A stretch of DNA of 64,000 nt, taken from assembly GCF_029893585.1 (NCBI RefSeq), contig NZ_JARXYX010000033.1, positions 53,466 to 117,465 of the forward strand, written 5' to 3'. Shown here in pieces: positions 25,440 to 34,067 of this stretch. Below the pieces are notes generated by a model. The model was not told the origin of the DNA, made no database searches, and worked only from the letters and a program-made list of their open reading frames with translations. Position 1 is the stretch's first letter, and each line of letters starts with the position of its first letter. This DNA is from Streptomyces sp. LBL. Lineage in GTDB: Bacteria > Actinomycetota > Actinomycetes > Streptomycetales > Streptomycetaceae. A program made the position numbers and the translations under genes.

Positions 25440-27986
25440 ATGGGACGCGGCAAGCTTCGGATCTACCTCGGCGCGGCACCGGGCGTCGGCAAGACGTACG
25501 CGATGCTGTCGGAGGGGCACCGCCGCGTCGAACGCGGTACGGACTGTGTGGCGGCCTTCGTCGAACACCACGACCGGCCGCGTACCGAGGTGATGCTGCA
25601 CGGGCTGGAGCAGATCCCGCGCGCGGAGCTGGAGTACCGGGGCTCGGTCTTCACCGAGATGGACGTCGACGCGGTGCTCCGTCGGGCTCCCGCCGTCGCC
25701 CTGGTGGACGAACTCGCCCACACCAACGTCCCCGGCTCCCGCAACGCCAAGCGCTGGCAGGACGTGGAGGAGCTGCTGGCCGCCGGGGTCGACGTGGTCT
25801 CGACGGTCAACATCCAGCACCTGGAGTCGCTGGGGGACGTCGTCGAGTCGATCACCGGCGTACGGCAGCGGGAGACCGTGCCGGACGAGGTGGTGCGGCG
25901 GACCGACCAGATCGAGCTGGTCGACATGTCGCCCCAGGCGCTGCGCCGGCGGATGGCGCACGGCAACATCTACCAGCCCGACAAGGTCGACGCGGCCCTG
26001 TCGAACTACTTCCGGCCCGGCAACCTCACCGCGCTGCGCGAGTTGGCGCTGCTGTGGGTGGCCGACCGGGTCGACGAGTACCTCAAGCAGTACCGCAGCG
26101 AGCACCGGGTCTCGAAGATCTGGGGTTCCCGTGAGCGGATCATGGTCGGGCTGACCGGCGGTCCGGAGGGACGGACGTTGATACGGCGGGCCGCGCGGCT
26201 GGCGGAGAAGGGCGCCGGCGGCGAGGTGCTGGCGGTCTACATAGCCCGCAGCGACGGACTGACCTCGGCCTCCCCGAAGGAATTGGCCGTACAGCGCACG
26301 CTCGTCGAGGACCTGGGCGGAACGTTCCATCATGTGGTCGGCGACGACATACCGGCCGCGCTGCTGGACTTCGCCCGCGGCGTGAACGCCACCCAGATCG
26401 TCCTCGGCTCCTCGCGCCGCAAGACCTGGCAGTACGTCTTCGGTCCGGGCGTCGGCGCGACCGTGGCCCGGGAGTCGGGACCCGATCTCGACGTGCACAT
26501 CGTCACCCATGAGGAGGTCGCCAAGGGACGTGGACTGCCCGTCGCCCGGGGCGCCCGGCTCGGCCGGGCCCGGATCCTGTGGGGCTGGCTGATCGGCGTG
26601 GCCGGCCCGGCGGCCATGGCCCTTCTGCTCAGCACGGTGGAGCTCGGCCTCGCCAACGACATGCTGCTGTTCCTCGCGGTGACCGTGGCGGCCGCCCTGC
26701 TCGGCGGGCTGCTGCCGGCGCTGGCCTCGGCCGCGGTCGGCTCCCTGCTGCTGAACTACTTCTACACACCGCCCCTGCACCGCTGGACGATCGCCGACCC
26801 CAAGAACATCGTCGCCATCGTGATCTTCGTGGGCGTCGGTATCTCGGTGGCCTCGGTGGTCGACCTCGCCGCCCGCCGCACCCACCAGGCCGCCCGGCTG
26901 CGCGCCGAGTCGGAGATCCTCTCCTTCCTCGCGGGCAACGTGCTGCGCGGTGAGACCGGCCTGGAGGAGCTCCTGGAGCGGGTGCGCGAGACGTTCGGCA
27001 TGGAGTCGGCCGCCCTGCTGGAAAGGGTGAGCGACATCGACCCGTGGACCTGCGCGGGCCGGGTCGGGCTCGGGCGGCCGGTGGAGCGGCCCGAGGAGGC
27101 CGACGTCGACCTGCCGGTCGGGGACCACCTGGCGCTCGCGCTGACCGGCCGGGTGCTGCCGGCCGAGGACCGCCGGGTGCTGGCCGCCTTCGCCGCCCAG
27201 GCCGCGGTCGTACTGGATCGCAGCCGGCTCCAGGAGGAGGCCGACCGGGCGCGGGCGCTGGCCGAGGGCAACCGGATCCGTACGGCGCTGCTGGCGGCCG
27301 TGAGCCATGACCTGCGGACCCCGCTCGCCGGCATCAAGGCGGCGGTCTCGTCCCTGCGGTCCGACGACGTGGCGTGGTCCGAGGAGGACCAGGCGGAGCT
27401 CCTGGAGGGCATCGAGGAGGGCGCGGACCGGCTGGACCACCTGGTGGGCAACCTGCTCGACATGTCCCGGCTGCAGACGGGCACGGTCGCTCCGCTGATC
27501 CGGGAGATCGACCTCGACGAGGTGGTGCCGATGGCGCTCGGCGGGGTGCCCGAGGGCAGCGCCGACCTGGACATCCCGGAGACGCTGCCCATGGTCGCGG
27601 TGGACCCCGGGCTGCTGGAGCGGTCGGTGGCCAACCTGGTGGAGAACGCCGTCAAGTACAGCCCGGCCGACCGGCCCGTCCTGGTGTCCGCCAGCGCCAT
27701 CGCCGACCGGGTCGAGGTCCGGGTGGTCGACCAGGGGCCCGGCGTCCCGGACGAGGCGAAAGAACGTATCTTCGAACCCTTCCAGCGTTACGGTGACGCT
27801 CCGCGCGGGGCGGGCGTGGGGCTGGGTCTCGCGGTGGCCCGTGGCTTCGCCGAGGCCATGGGCGGCACACTCGACGCCGAGGACACGCCAGGGGGAGGGC
27901 TCACCATGGTGCTCACGCTCCGGGCGGCGGGACCGCGTCCCGAGGAACTGTTCCACCCCGTAGGACCGGAAAGGCAGGTCACATGA
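25440..27986 (+). CDS. kdpD: Sensor histidine kinase KdpD
   Basis: The 848-residue protein has the full KdpD architecture: an N-terminal KdpD domain with P-loop GAAPGVGKT (about 11-19) and VDELAHTNVPGSRN (about 98-112), a universal-stress-protein-like domain (about 235-360) that in other species binds c-di-AMP, four transmembrane helices (about 375-480), GAF (about 500-610), HisKA with AVSHDLRTPLAG, and HATPase with NLVENAVKYS and GVGLGLAVA. It normally senses low potassium and turgor and activates kdpFABC. No kdpFABC genes are in the window. It overlaps kdpE by 4 bp. Confidence 0.94.
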   Translation: MGRGKLRIYLGAAPGVGKTYAMLSEGHRRVERGTDCVAAFVEHHDRPRTEVMLHGLEQIPRAELEYRGSVFTEMDVDAVLRRAPAVALVDELAHTNVPGSRNAKRWQDVEELLAAGVDVVSTVNIQHLESLGDVVESITGVRQRETVPDEVVRRTDQIELVDMSPQALRRRMAHGNIYQPDKVDAALSNYFRPGNLTALRELALLWVADRVDEYLKQYRSEHRVSKIWGSRERIMVGLTGGPEGRTLIRRAARLAEKGAGGEVLAVYIARSDGLTSASPKELAVQRTLVEDLGGTFHHVVGDDIPAALLDFARGVNATQIVLGSSRRKTWQYVFGPGVGATVARESGPDLDVHIVTHEEVAKGRGLPVARGARLGRARILWGWLIGVAGPAAMALLLSTVELGLANDMLLFLAVTVAAALLGGLLPALASAAVGSLLLNYFYTPPLHRWTIADPKNIVAIVIFVGVGISVASVVDLAARRTHQAARLRAESEILSFLAGNVLRGETGLEELLERVRETFGMESAALLERVSDIDPWTCAGRVGLGRPVERPEEADVDLPVGDHLALALTGRVLPAEDRRVLAAFAAQAAVVLDRSRLQEEADRARALAEGNRIRTALLAAVSHDLRTPLAGIKAAVSSLRSDDVAWSEEDQAELLEGIEEGADRLDHLVGNLLDMSRLQTGTVAPLIREIDLDEVVPMALGGVPEGSADLDIPETLPMVAVDPGLLERSVANLVENAVKYSPADRPVLVSASAIADRVEVRVVDQGPGVPDEAKERIFEPFQRYGDAPRGAGVGLGLAVARGFAEAMGGTLDAEDTPGGGLTMVLTLRAAGPRPEELFHPVGPERQVT

Positions 27987-28666
27987 CCCGGGTGCTGGTG
28001 ATCGACGACGAGCCGCAGATCGTGCGCGCCCTCGTGATCAACCTCAAGGCGCGCAAGTACGAGGTCGACGCGGCGCACGACGGCGCCACCGCCCTCCAAC
28101 TGGCCGCCGCCCGCCACCCGGACGTGGTCGTGCTCGACCTGGGCCTGCCCGACATGGACGGCGTCGAGGTGATCCGGGGGCTGCGCGGCTGGACCCGGGT
28201 GCCGATCCTGGTGCTGTCCGCCCGGCACTCCTCCGACGAGAAGGTCGAGGCGCTGGACGCGGGCGCCGACGACTACGTCACCAAGCCCTTCGGCATGGAC
28301 GAGCTGCTGGCCCGGCTGCGCGCCGCCGTCCGCCGCACCGAGCCCACCGGGGGCGGCGAGGACGAGGTCCTGGTGGAGACCGACGAGTTCACCGTCGACC
28401 TCGCCGCGAAGAAGGTCCAGCGGCACGGGAAGGACGTACGGCTGACGCCCACGGAGTGGCATCTGCTGGAGGTGCTGGTGCGCGACACCGGCCGACTGGT
28501 GAGCCAGAAGCAGCTGCTCCAGGAGGTGTGGGGGCCGTCGTACGGGACGGAGACGAACTACCTGCGGGTCTATATGGCCCAGCTCAGGCGCAAGCTGGAG
28601 GCGGACCCCTCGCATCCCAAGCACTTCGTCACCGAACCCGGGATGGGGTACCGGTTCGAGCGCTAG
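27983..28666 (+). CDS. kdpE: KdpE-type response regulator
   Basis: The 227-residue OmpR-family regulator has a receiver domain with the phospho-acceptor Asp in VVVLDLGLPDMDG (about residue 52) and the switch Lys in YVTKPFGMDELLAR. It also has a winged helix with LTPTEWHLLEVLV and a VTEPGMGYRF end. The start overlaps the kdpD stop (ATGA), so stoichiometric co-translation with the kinase is expected. Its direct target may lie outside the window. Confidence 0.94.
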   Translation: MTRVLVIDDEPQIVRALVINLKARKYEVDAAHDGATALQLAAARHPDVVVLDLGLPDMDGVEVIRGLRGWTRVPILVLSARHSSDEKVEALDAGADDYVTKPFGMDELLARLRAAVRRTEPTGGGEDEVLVETDEFTVDLAAKKVQRHGKDVRLTPTEWHLLEVLVRDTGRLVSQKQLLQEVWGPSYGTETNYLRVYMAQLRRKLEADPSHPKHFVTEPGMGYRFER

Positions 28667-28711
28667 CAGCGCGGGTACGTAGCTGTCGGTGGGCCCCGGT
28701 ACGCTTCAGAT

Positions 28712-29110
28712 ATGAGTGCTGTTCCTCGTTCCGAGAAGCCGGTGGGCCGGTTCCGGCGCATGCTCGACCGGCTTTCCTCGTCGCAGGAGGACCTTGAGTG
28801 CGAGGAACTGCGCGAGGACGCCGACACCACCGGCTGCGTTCGAATAGGAGACTGTCACGACCGCCAGGTCGTCACGGTTACTGGTACCTTGCGCACGGTC
28901 ACACTGCGGCCGCGCGCGGGAGTCCCGGCCCTGGAGGCCGAACTGTTCGACGGCTCCGCCGCCCTGGACGTGGTGTGGCTCGGCAGGCGCTCCATCGTCG
29001 GGATAGAGCCGGGGCGCAAGCTGATCGCGTCGGGCCGGATCTCGATGAGCCGGGGCCGCCGGGTGCTGTTCAACCCGAAATACGAACTGAGACCCCTCGG
29101 TAGGGAGTAG
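28712..29110 (+). CDS. OB-fold nucleic-acid-binding protein
   Basis: The 132-residue protein has a polar N-terminus and an OB-fold beta-barrel (about 42-130) with the pattern DRQVVTVTGTLRTVTL and FDGSAALDVVWLG. This tRNA-anti/RecG-wedge-like OB family is found beside DUF3159 and DUF3710 genes in actinobacteria. A role in binding single-stranded nucleic acid is inferred from the fold. DUF3159 follows after 3 bp, so they are one operon. Confidence 0.85.
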   Translation: MSAVPRSEKPVGRFRRMLDRLSSSQEDLECEELREDADTTGCVRIGDCHDRQVVTVTGTLRTVTLRPRAGVPALEAELFDGSAALDVVWLGRRSIVGIEPGRKLIASGRISMSRGRRVLFNPKYELRPLGRE

Positions 29111-29113
29111 CCG

Positions 29114-29869
29114 GTGACGTCGCTCGACAAGCCGACCCAAGACACGGAGCAGGACGCCCGGGCGGTGACGGAGGCCGCGCTGTTCGAGGCATTCGGCGGC
29201 GTGCGGGGCATGGTCGAGACGGTGCTGCCAGGCCTCCTGTTCGTGACCATCTACACGATCAACAAGGACCTGCACCTGTCGGCGATCGCCGCGCTCGGTG
29301 TGTCCCTGCTGCTGGTCGTGGTCCGCCTGGTGATGCGGGACACCGTCAAGCACGCCTTCAGCGGTGTCTTCGGCGTGGCCTTCGGTGTGGTCTTCGCGAT
29401 GATGACCGGCAACGCCAAGGACTTCTATCTGCCCGGCATGCTCTACACGCTGGGGCTGGGGCTGGCGTACATCATCACCACGTTGTGCGGGGTTCCGCTG
29501 ATCGGGCTCATCCTCGGGCCCGTCTTCAAGGAGAACCTCTCCTGGCGTACACGGAATCCGGGGCGCAAGAAGGCGTACGCGAAGGCCAGTTGGGCCTGGG
29601 GGCTGATCCTGCTCGCCAAGTGCGCGATCCTCTTTCCGCTGTACTGGTGGGCCAACACCGCGCAGCTGGGCTGGGTGCTGATCGCGCTGAAGATTCCGCC
29701 GTTCCTGCTTGCTGTGTGGCTGACCTGGGTGTTCCTGGCGAAGGCGCCCGCTCCCATTGACGTCTTCGCCGAGATGGAGGCGGAGGAGCGGGCCGAGGAG
29801 GAGCGCAAGGCGGCGTCGGCCGAGGAGCAGGGGGAGGCTGCGGGGGGTCGGCACCGTCGGGAGGCGTAG
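29114..29869 (+). CDS. DUF3159 family membrane protein
   Basis: The 251-residue protein has about six transmembrane helices between residues 38 and 215 (for example VETVLPGLLFVTIYTI and AIAALGVSLLLVVVRLV) and a highly charged Glu-rich C-terminal tail (EAEERAEEERKAASAEEQGE). It belongs to DUF3159, a conserved actinobacterial integral membrane family of unknown function. It starts at a GTG 3 bp after the OB-fold gene. The acidic tail is probably cytoplasmic. Confidence 0.88.
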   Translation: MTSLDKPTQDTEQDARAVTEAALFEAFGGVRGMVETVLPGLLFVTIYTINKDLHLSAIAALGVSLLLVVVRLVMRDTVKHAFSGVFGVAFGVVFAMMTGNAKDFYLPGMLYTLGLGLAYIITTLCGVPLIGLILGPVFKENLSWRTRNPGRKKAYAKASWAWGLILLAKCAILFPLYWWANTAQLGWVLIALKIPPFLLAVWLTWVFLAKAPAPIDVFAEMEAEERAEEERKAASAEEQGEAAGGRHRREA

Positions 29870-29903
29870 ATCCCGGCGCGGCTGCGGGCAGGGCCGCGGG
29901 CAC

Positions 29904-29998
29904 GGCATGGCTGGGGGCTCAGTTGCGGGAACGGCTGAGGGCATGGCTGGGGGCTCAGTTGCGGGAACGGCTGAAGGCATGACTGCGGGCCTGGCTGA
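29904..29998. repeat. 36-bp tandem repeat, two exact copies plus a degenerate third
   Basis: The unit beginning GGCATGGCTGGGGGCTCAGT repeats with a 36-bp period (starts 29904 and 29940), then decays after 29975. It follows the DUF3159 stop. There are no spacers, so it is not a CRISPR. Confidence 0.85.
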
Positions 29999-30056
29999 GG
30001 GCTCCGCCCCGCCCCGCCCCGCCCGGCCCGGACCTGTACCCATCCCACCGGAAAGA

Positions 30057-30092
30057 GTGAAGGGCGCCGCGTACAGACGGGGCGCCCTTCAC
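30057..30092. terminator. Bidirectional terminator between the DUF3159 gene and ceoC
   Basis: GTGAAGGGCGCC pairs perfectly with GGCGCCCTTCAC (12 bp), followed by CTTT on the plus strand, between two convergent operons. Confidence 0.88.
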
Positions 30093-30112
30093 CTTTGTCA
30101 TCCCCGGAGGGG

Positions 30113-30790
30113 TCAGCTCGGTGCTTCCTCGCGGCGGACCGAGAGCAGGTCCTCCAGTTGTTCCTCGCGGGCCTGGGCGGCTACGAACAGGAGTTCGTCG
30201 CCTGCTTCCAGTGAGTCCTCCTGGGAGGGCGTGAGGACGCGGGTGCCCCGGATGATCGTCACCAGGGACGTGTCCTCCGGCCATTCCACGTCGCCGACCT
30301 GGGTGCCGGCCAGGGCCGACTCCTCGGGGAGGGTCAGTTCGACGAGGTTCGCGTCGCCGTGGCTGAAGCGGAGCAGACGGACCAGGTCACCGACGCTGAC
30401 CGCCTCCTCGACCAGGGCCGACATCAGGCGCGGGGTGGACACGGCCACGTCCACGCCCCAGGACTCGTTGAACAGCCACTCGTTCTTCGGGTTGTTCACG
30501 CGGGCGACGACGCGCGGGACCCCGTACTCCGTCTTCGCGAGGAGGGAGACGACGAGGTTCACCTTGTCGTCTCCGGTCGCGGCGATCACGACGTTGCAGC
30601 GCTGGAGCGCGGCCTCGTCCAGGGACGTGATCTCGCAGGCGTCGGCGAGCAGCCACTCCGCCTGTGGGACGCGCTCCACCGAGATGGCGGTCGGCGCCTT
30701 GTCGATCAGCAGGATTTCGTGACCGTTCTCCAGCAGTTCGCCCGCGATCGAGCGGCCCACCGCGCCGGCACCGGCAATGGCGACCCTCAT
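30113..30790 (-). CDS. ceoC: TrkA/RCK family potassium-transport regulator CeoC
   Basis: The 225-residue protein has an RCK_N Rossmann domain with NAD-binding GAGAVGRSIAG at the start (about 6-16), the second-strand acid in LLIDK, and an RCK_C domain (about 140-218). RCK proteins form cytoplasmic gating rings on K+ channels and transporters; RCK_C domains are known c-di-AMP receptors. Its ATG overlaps the stop of ceoB by one base, so both subunits are made together, probably as a heteromeric ring. Confidence 0.9.
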   Translation of the reverse strand: MRVAIAGAGAVGRSIAGELLENGHEILLIDKAPTAISVERVPQAEWLLADACEITSLDEAALQRCNVVIAATGDDKVNLVVSLLAKTEYGVPRVVARVNNPKNEWLFNESWGVDVAVSTPRLMSALVEEAVSVGDLVRLLRFSHGDANLVELTLPEESALAGTQVGDVEWPEDTSLVTIIRGTRVLTPSQEDSLEAGDELLFVAAQAREEQLEDLLSVRREEAPS

Positions 30791-31461
30791 CAGTGACCGA
30801 CCTCCTCTTCGGGACCCTTGGCGAACGCCGCCTCGACCTTGTCGACCTCGTCGGTGCGCATCATCACGTGCACCAGGTCCCCCTCCTGCAGCACCGTCTG
30901 CGAGGAGGGCAGCATCGCCTCACCGAGCCGGGTCAGGAACGCCACGCGTACCCCGGTGTCCTCCTGGAGCCGGCTGATCCGCTGGCCCACCCAGGCCGCG
31001 GAGGCGTGCACCTCGGCCAGCTGCACACCACCGGTGGGGTCACGCCACAGCGGCTCCGCGCCCGACGGCAGCAGCCGGCGCAGCATCTGGTCGGCCGTCC
31101 AGCGGACCGTGGCCACCGTCGGGATGCCCAGGCGTTGGTAGACCTCGGCGCGCCGGGGGTCGTAGATCCGGGCCGCGACGTTCTCGATGCCGAACATCTC
31201 GCGGGCCACACGCGCGGCGATGATGTTCGAGTTGTCGCCGCTGGAGACCGCGGCGAACGCGCCGGCATCCTCGATGCCCGCCTCGCGCAGGGTGTCCTGG
31301 TCGAAGCCGACGCCGGTGACGCGACGGCCCCCGAACCCGGAGCCCAGTCGTCGGAAGGCGGTGGGGTCCTGGTCGACCACGGCGACCGTGTGCCCCTGTT
31401 GCTCCAGGGTCTGGGCGAGAGCGGAACCCACTCTGCCGCAGCCCATGATGACGATGTGCAC
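30790..31461 (-). CDS. ceoB: TrkA/RCK family potassium-transport regulator CeoB
   Basis: The 223-residue partner of CeoC has GCGRVGSALAQTLEQQGHTV (glycine-rich NAD loop) at the N-terminus, AVVDQD as the ribose-binding acid, and a C-terminal RCK_C domain (about 135-215). No Trk/Ktr membrane subunit is adjacent. The only transporter nearby is the divergent KimA-like permease at 31918, which makes it a candidate partner. The upstream gene on the same strand is a 31-residue membrane peptide. Confidence 0.9.
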   Translation of the reverse strand: MHIVIMGCGRVGSALAQTLEQQGHTVAVVDQDPTAFRRLGSGFGGRRVTGVGFDQDTLREAGIEDAGAFAAVSSGDNSNIIAARVAREMFGIENVAARIYDPRRAEVYQRLGIPTVATVRWTADQMLRRLLPSGAEPLWRDPTGGVQLAEVHASAAWVGQRISRLQEDTGVRVAFLTRLGEAMLPSSQTVLQEGDLVHVMMRTDEVDKVEAAFAKGPEEEVGH

Positions 31462-31558
31462 GACCGTCCTTCCGGTGTCAAGAGTTACTGCTCAGCCACA
31501 TCAGGGTCTCAGACCGAGGCCCAAGCTACACACGCGCGGTAGGACGGCGGCACCCCCG

Positions 31559-31593
31559 TGCACGGTTGCTTCCCCATGCACGGTTGCTTCCCG
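31559..31593. repeat. 17-bp tandem repeat upstream of ceoB
   Basis: TGCACGGTTGCTTCCC occurs twice with a 17-bp period, in the ceoB leader between the small peptide gene and ceoB. Confidence 0.7.
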
Positions 31594-31625
31594 TGCGTGA
31601 GGTTCCACCGGCCCCGCGCCAGGTT

Positions 31626-31721
31626 TCACCGGCGGCCGATGCTGCGGACGCTGGCCAGCGTCAGGAGCCCGAGGCCGACGAGAGCGGCTGCGGCGCCGAT
31701 CAGCTCTGCGGTCGCGTGCAT
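31626..31721 (-). CDS. 31-residue single-pass membrane peptide upstream of ceoB
   Basis: A very short frame begins ATG at 31721 with GGAGG 5 bp upstream and ends in TGA. It encodes MHATAELIGAAAALVGLGLL followed by TLASVRSIGRR: one hydrophobic helix (about 7-24) with a positive C-terminal end. The ribosome site, the clean membrane-helix pattern and the co-orientation with ceoB-ceoC support translation. Its role is unknown; small membrane peptides can tune transporters, and a link to potassium transport is inference from position. Confidence 0.65.
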   Translation of the reverse strand: MHATAELIGAAAALVGLGLLTLASVRSIGRR

Positions 31722-31917
31722 GGAACCTCCGAAGGTCGGCGACAGGCGGGGTTTGTCATATAGACATGCGAACGGTCGAGAGTGCGGAATCCGCAACGTG
31801 CCCCTCCGAGATTTCACCCGTGAGGCAGACGACGGGACCGGGGGTTCTCCCGCCTGAGCATGTCCAGGGCGGGGGAGGGTGGGCGGCCCCCTGTTCGACG
31901 CCCTACGATCCTCTGTT

Positions 31918-33966
31918 GTGTCCAAACTGACCGACGTGCCCAAACGGATCCTGATCGGGCGCGCACTGCGCAGTGATCGGCTAGGGGAAACGCTCCTGCC
32001 GAAGCGCATCGCCCTCCCGGTCTTCGCCTCCGACCCGCTCTCCTCCGTGGCGTACGCGCCGGGAGAGGTGCTGCTGGTCCTCTCCATCGCGGGCGTGTCG
32101 GCGTACCACTTCAGCCCCTGGATCGCCGTCGCGGTCGTCGTGCTGATGTTCACCGTGGTCGCCTCCTACCGACAGAACGTGCACGCTTACCCGAGCGGCG
32201 GTGGCGACTACGAGGTGGCCAACACCAACCTCGGCCCCAAGGCGGGCCTCACGGTCGCCAGCGCCCTGCTCGTCGACTACGTCCTGACCGTCGCCGTCTC
32301 CATCGCCTCCGGCATCGAGAACCTCGGCTCCGCGGTGCCCTTCGTCGTCGAGCACAAGGTGCTCTGCGCGGTCGGGGTGATCGTGCTGCTCACCCTGATG
32401 AACCTGCGCGGCGTACGGGAGTCGGGCACGCTGTTCGCGATCCCGACGTACGTCTTCGTCACCGGCGTCTTCCTCATGATCGCGTGGGGGGCCTTCCGCG
32501 GGCTGGTGCTCGACGACACCATGCGGGCACCGACCGCCGCCTACCAGATCAAAGCCGAGCACCAGGGCCTGGCGGGCTTCGCCCTGGTCTTCCTGCTGCT
32601 GCGCGCCTTCTCCTCCGGCTGTGCCGCGCTCACCGGAGTCGAGGCGATCTCCAACGGTGTCCCGGCCTTCCGCAAGCCCAAGTCGAAGAACGCGGCGAGC
32701 ACGCTCGCGGCGATGGGTCTCCTCGCCGTCACCATGTTCTGCGGCATCATCGCGCTGGCCGCGGTGACCAAGGTCCGCATGGCCGAGAACCCGGCCACCG
32801 ACCTCATCCACGACGGCAGCCCGATCGGCGCCGGCTATGTGCAGAACCCGGTGATCTCACAGGTCGCCGAGGCGGTCTTCGGCAAGGGCAGTTTCCTGTT
32901 CATCGTGCTCGCCGCGGCCACCGCGCTGGTGCTGTTCCTGGCCGCGAACACCGCGTACAACGGCTTCCCGTTGCTCGGCTCGATCCTCGCCCAGGACCGC
33001 TACCTACCCCGGCAACTGCACACCCGCGGCGACCGGCTCGCCTTCTCCAACGGCATCGTGCTGCTGGCCGGCGCGGCCACCCTGCTCATCGTGATCTACG
33101 GCGCCGACTCGACCCGGCTGATCCAGCTGTACATCGTCGGTGTGTTCGTGTCGTTCACGCTCAGCCAGACCGGCATGGTCCGCCACTGGAACCGCCACCT
33201 GGCCACGGAGAAGGACCAGGCCAAGCGCCGGCACATGGTCCGCTCCCGCGCGATCAACGCCTTCGGCGCCTTCTTCACGGGTCTGGTGCTGGTGGTCGTC
33301 CTGGTCACCAAGTTCACCCACGGCGCCTGGGTCGCGCTGCTCGGCATGGTGATCTTCTACGCGACGATGACGGCCATCCGTAAGCACTACGACCGCGTGG
33401 CCGATGAGATCGCCGCTCCCGAGGGGCCGAGCGACGACATGGTACGGCCGTCCCGTGTGCACTCGGTCGTGCTGATCTCCAGGATCCACCGCCCGACGCT
33501 GCGGGCGCTGGCCTTCGCCAAGCTGCTGCGCTCGGACACCCTGGAGGCGCTCAGCGTCAACGTGGACCCGGTGGAGACCAAGGCGTTGCGCGAGGAGTGG
33601 GAGCGGCGCGGGATCGACGTACCGCTGAAGGTGCTCGACTCGCCGTACCGCGAGATCACGCGGCCGATCATCGAGTACGTGAAGAGCCTGCGCAAGGAGT
33701 CGCCGCGGGACGCGGTGTCCGTGATCATCCCCGAGTACGTGGTCGGCCACTGGTACGAGCAACTGCTGCACAACCAGAGCGCGTTGCGGCTCAAGGGCCG
33801 GCTGCTGTTCACGCCGGGTGTCATGGTGACGTCGGTGCCCTACCAGCTGGAGTCCTCCGAGGCGGCGAGGAACCGGGCGCGCAGGCGGCAGGAGTGGAGC
33901 GCTCCGGGCGCGGTGCGGCGCGGACCGGCGCAGGAACGGCCCAAGGAGCCGAGCGCGAAGAAGTGA
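31918..33966 (+). CDS. APC-superfamily permease, KimA-like potassium importer
   Basis: The 682-residue protein begins at a GTG. The membrane part (about 30-480) has 12 predicted helices and the family start LPVFASDPLSSVAYAPGEVL. The cytoplasmic C-terminal part (about 500-650) resembles the universal-stress-like domain of Bacillus KimA, including LDSPYREITRPIIEYV, VIIPEYVVGHWYEQLLHNQS and a VTSVPYQL end. KimA imports K+ with protons and is inhibited by c-di-AMP. Many databases call such proteins simply amino acid permease. Divergence from ceoB-ceoC supports a potassium role. The last codons are part of a 26-bp duplication. Confidence 0.82.
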   Translation: MSKLTDVPKRILIGRALRSDRLGETLLPKRIALPVFASDPLSSVAYAPGEVLLVLSIAGVSAYHFSPWIAVAVVVLMFTVVASYRQNVHAYPSGGGDYEVANTNLGPKAGLTVASALLVDYVLTVAVSIASGIENLGSAVPFVVEHKVLCAVGVIVLLTLMNLRGVRESGTLFAIPTYVFVTGVFLMIAWGAFRGLVLDDTMRAPTAAYQIKAEHQGLAGFALVFLLLRAFSSGCAALTGVEAISNGVPAFRKPKSKNAASTLAAMGLLAVTMFCGIIALAAVTKVRMAENPATDLIHDGSPIGAGYVQNPVISQVAEAVFGKGSFLFIVLAAATALVLFLAANTAYNGFPLLGSILAQDRYLPRQLHTRGDRLAFSNGIVLLAGAATLLIVIYGADSTRLIQLYIVGVFVSFTLSQTGMVRHWNRHLATEKDQAKRRHMVRSRAINAFGAFFTGLVLVVVLVTKFTHGAWVALLGMVIFYATMTAIRKHYDRVADEIAAPEGPSDDMVRPSRVHSVVLISRIHRPTLRALAFAKLLRSDTLEALSVNVDPVETKALREEWERRGIDVPLKVLDSPYREITRPIIEYVKSLRKESPRDAVSVIIPEYVVGHWYEQLLHNQSALRLKGRLLFTPGVMVTSVPYQLESSEAARNRARRRQEWSAPGAVRRGPAQERPKEPSAKK

Positions 33967-34003
33967 CCTGTCTGCTCAGCGCGAAGAACTGACCTGCCTG
34001 TTC
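33952..34003 (+). repeat. 26-bp imperfect tandem duplication over the permease stop codon
   Basis: AGCGCGAAGAAGTGACCTGT and the following six bases recur once, with three mismatches, directly downstream. The stop codon lies in the first copy, so a second out-of-use gene end follows. Confidence 0.75.
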
Positions 34004-34067
34004 AGCACGTAGACTGGTGGGCTGTTGTCCGGCTATATCTCACTTGACGTTGTGGAGTCACCCCGCC

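Noticed and set aside
29904..29998. CRISPR array
   Set aside because: Units are directly adjacent with no unique spacers and no cas genes are present.
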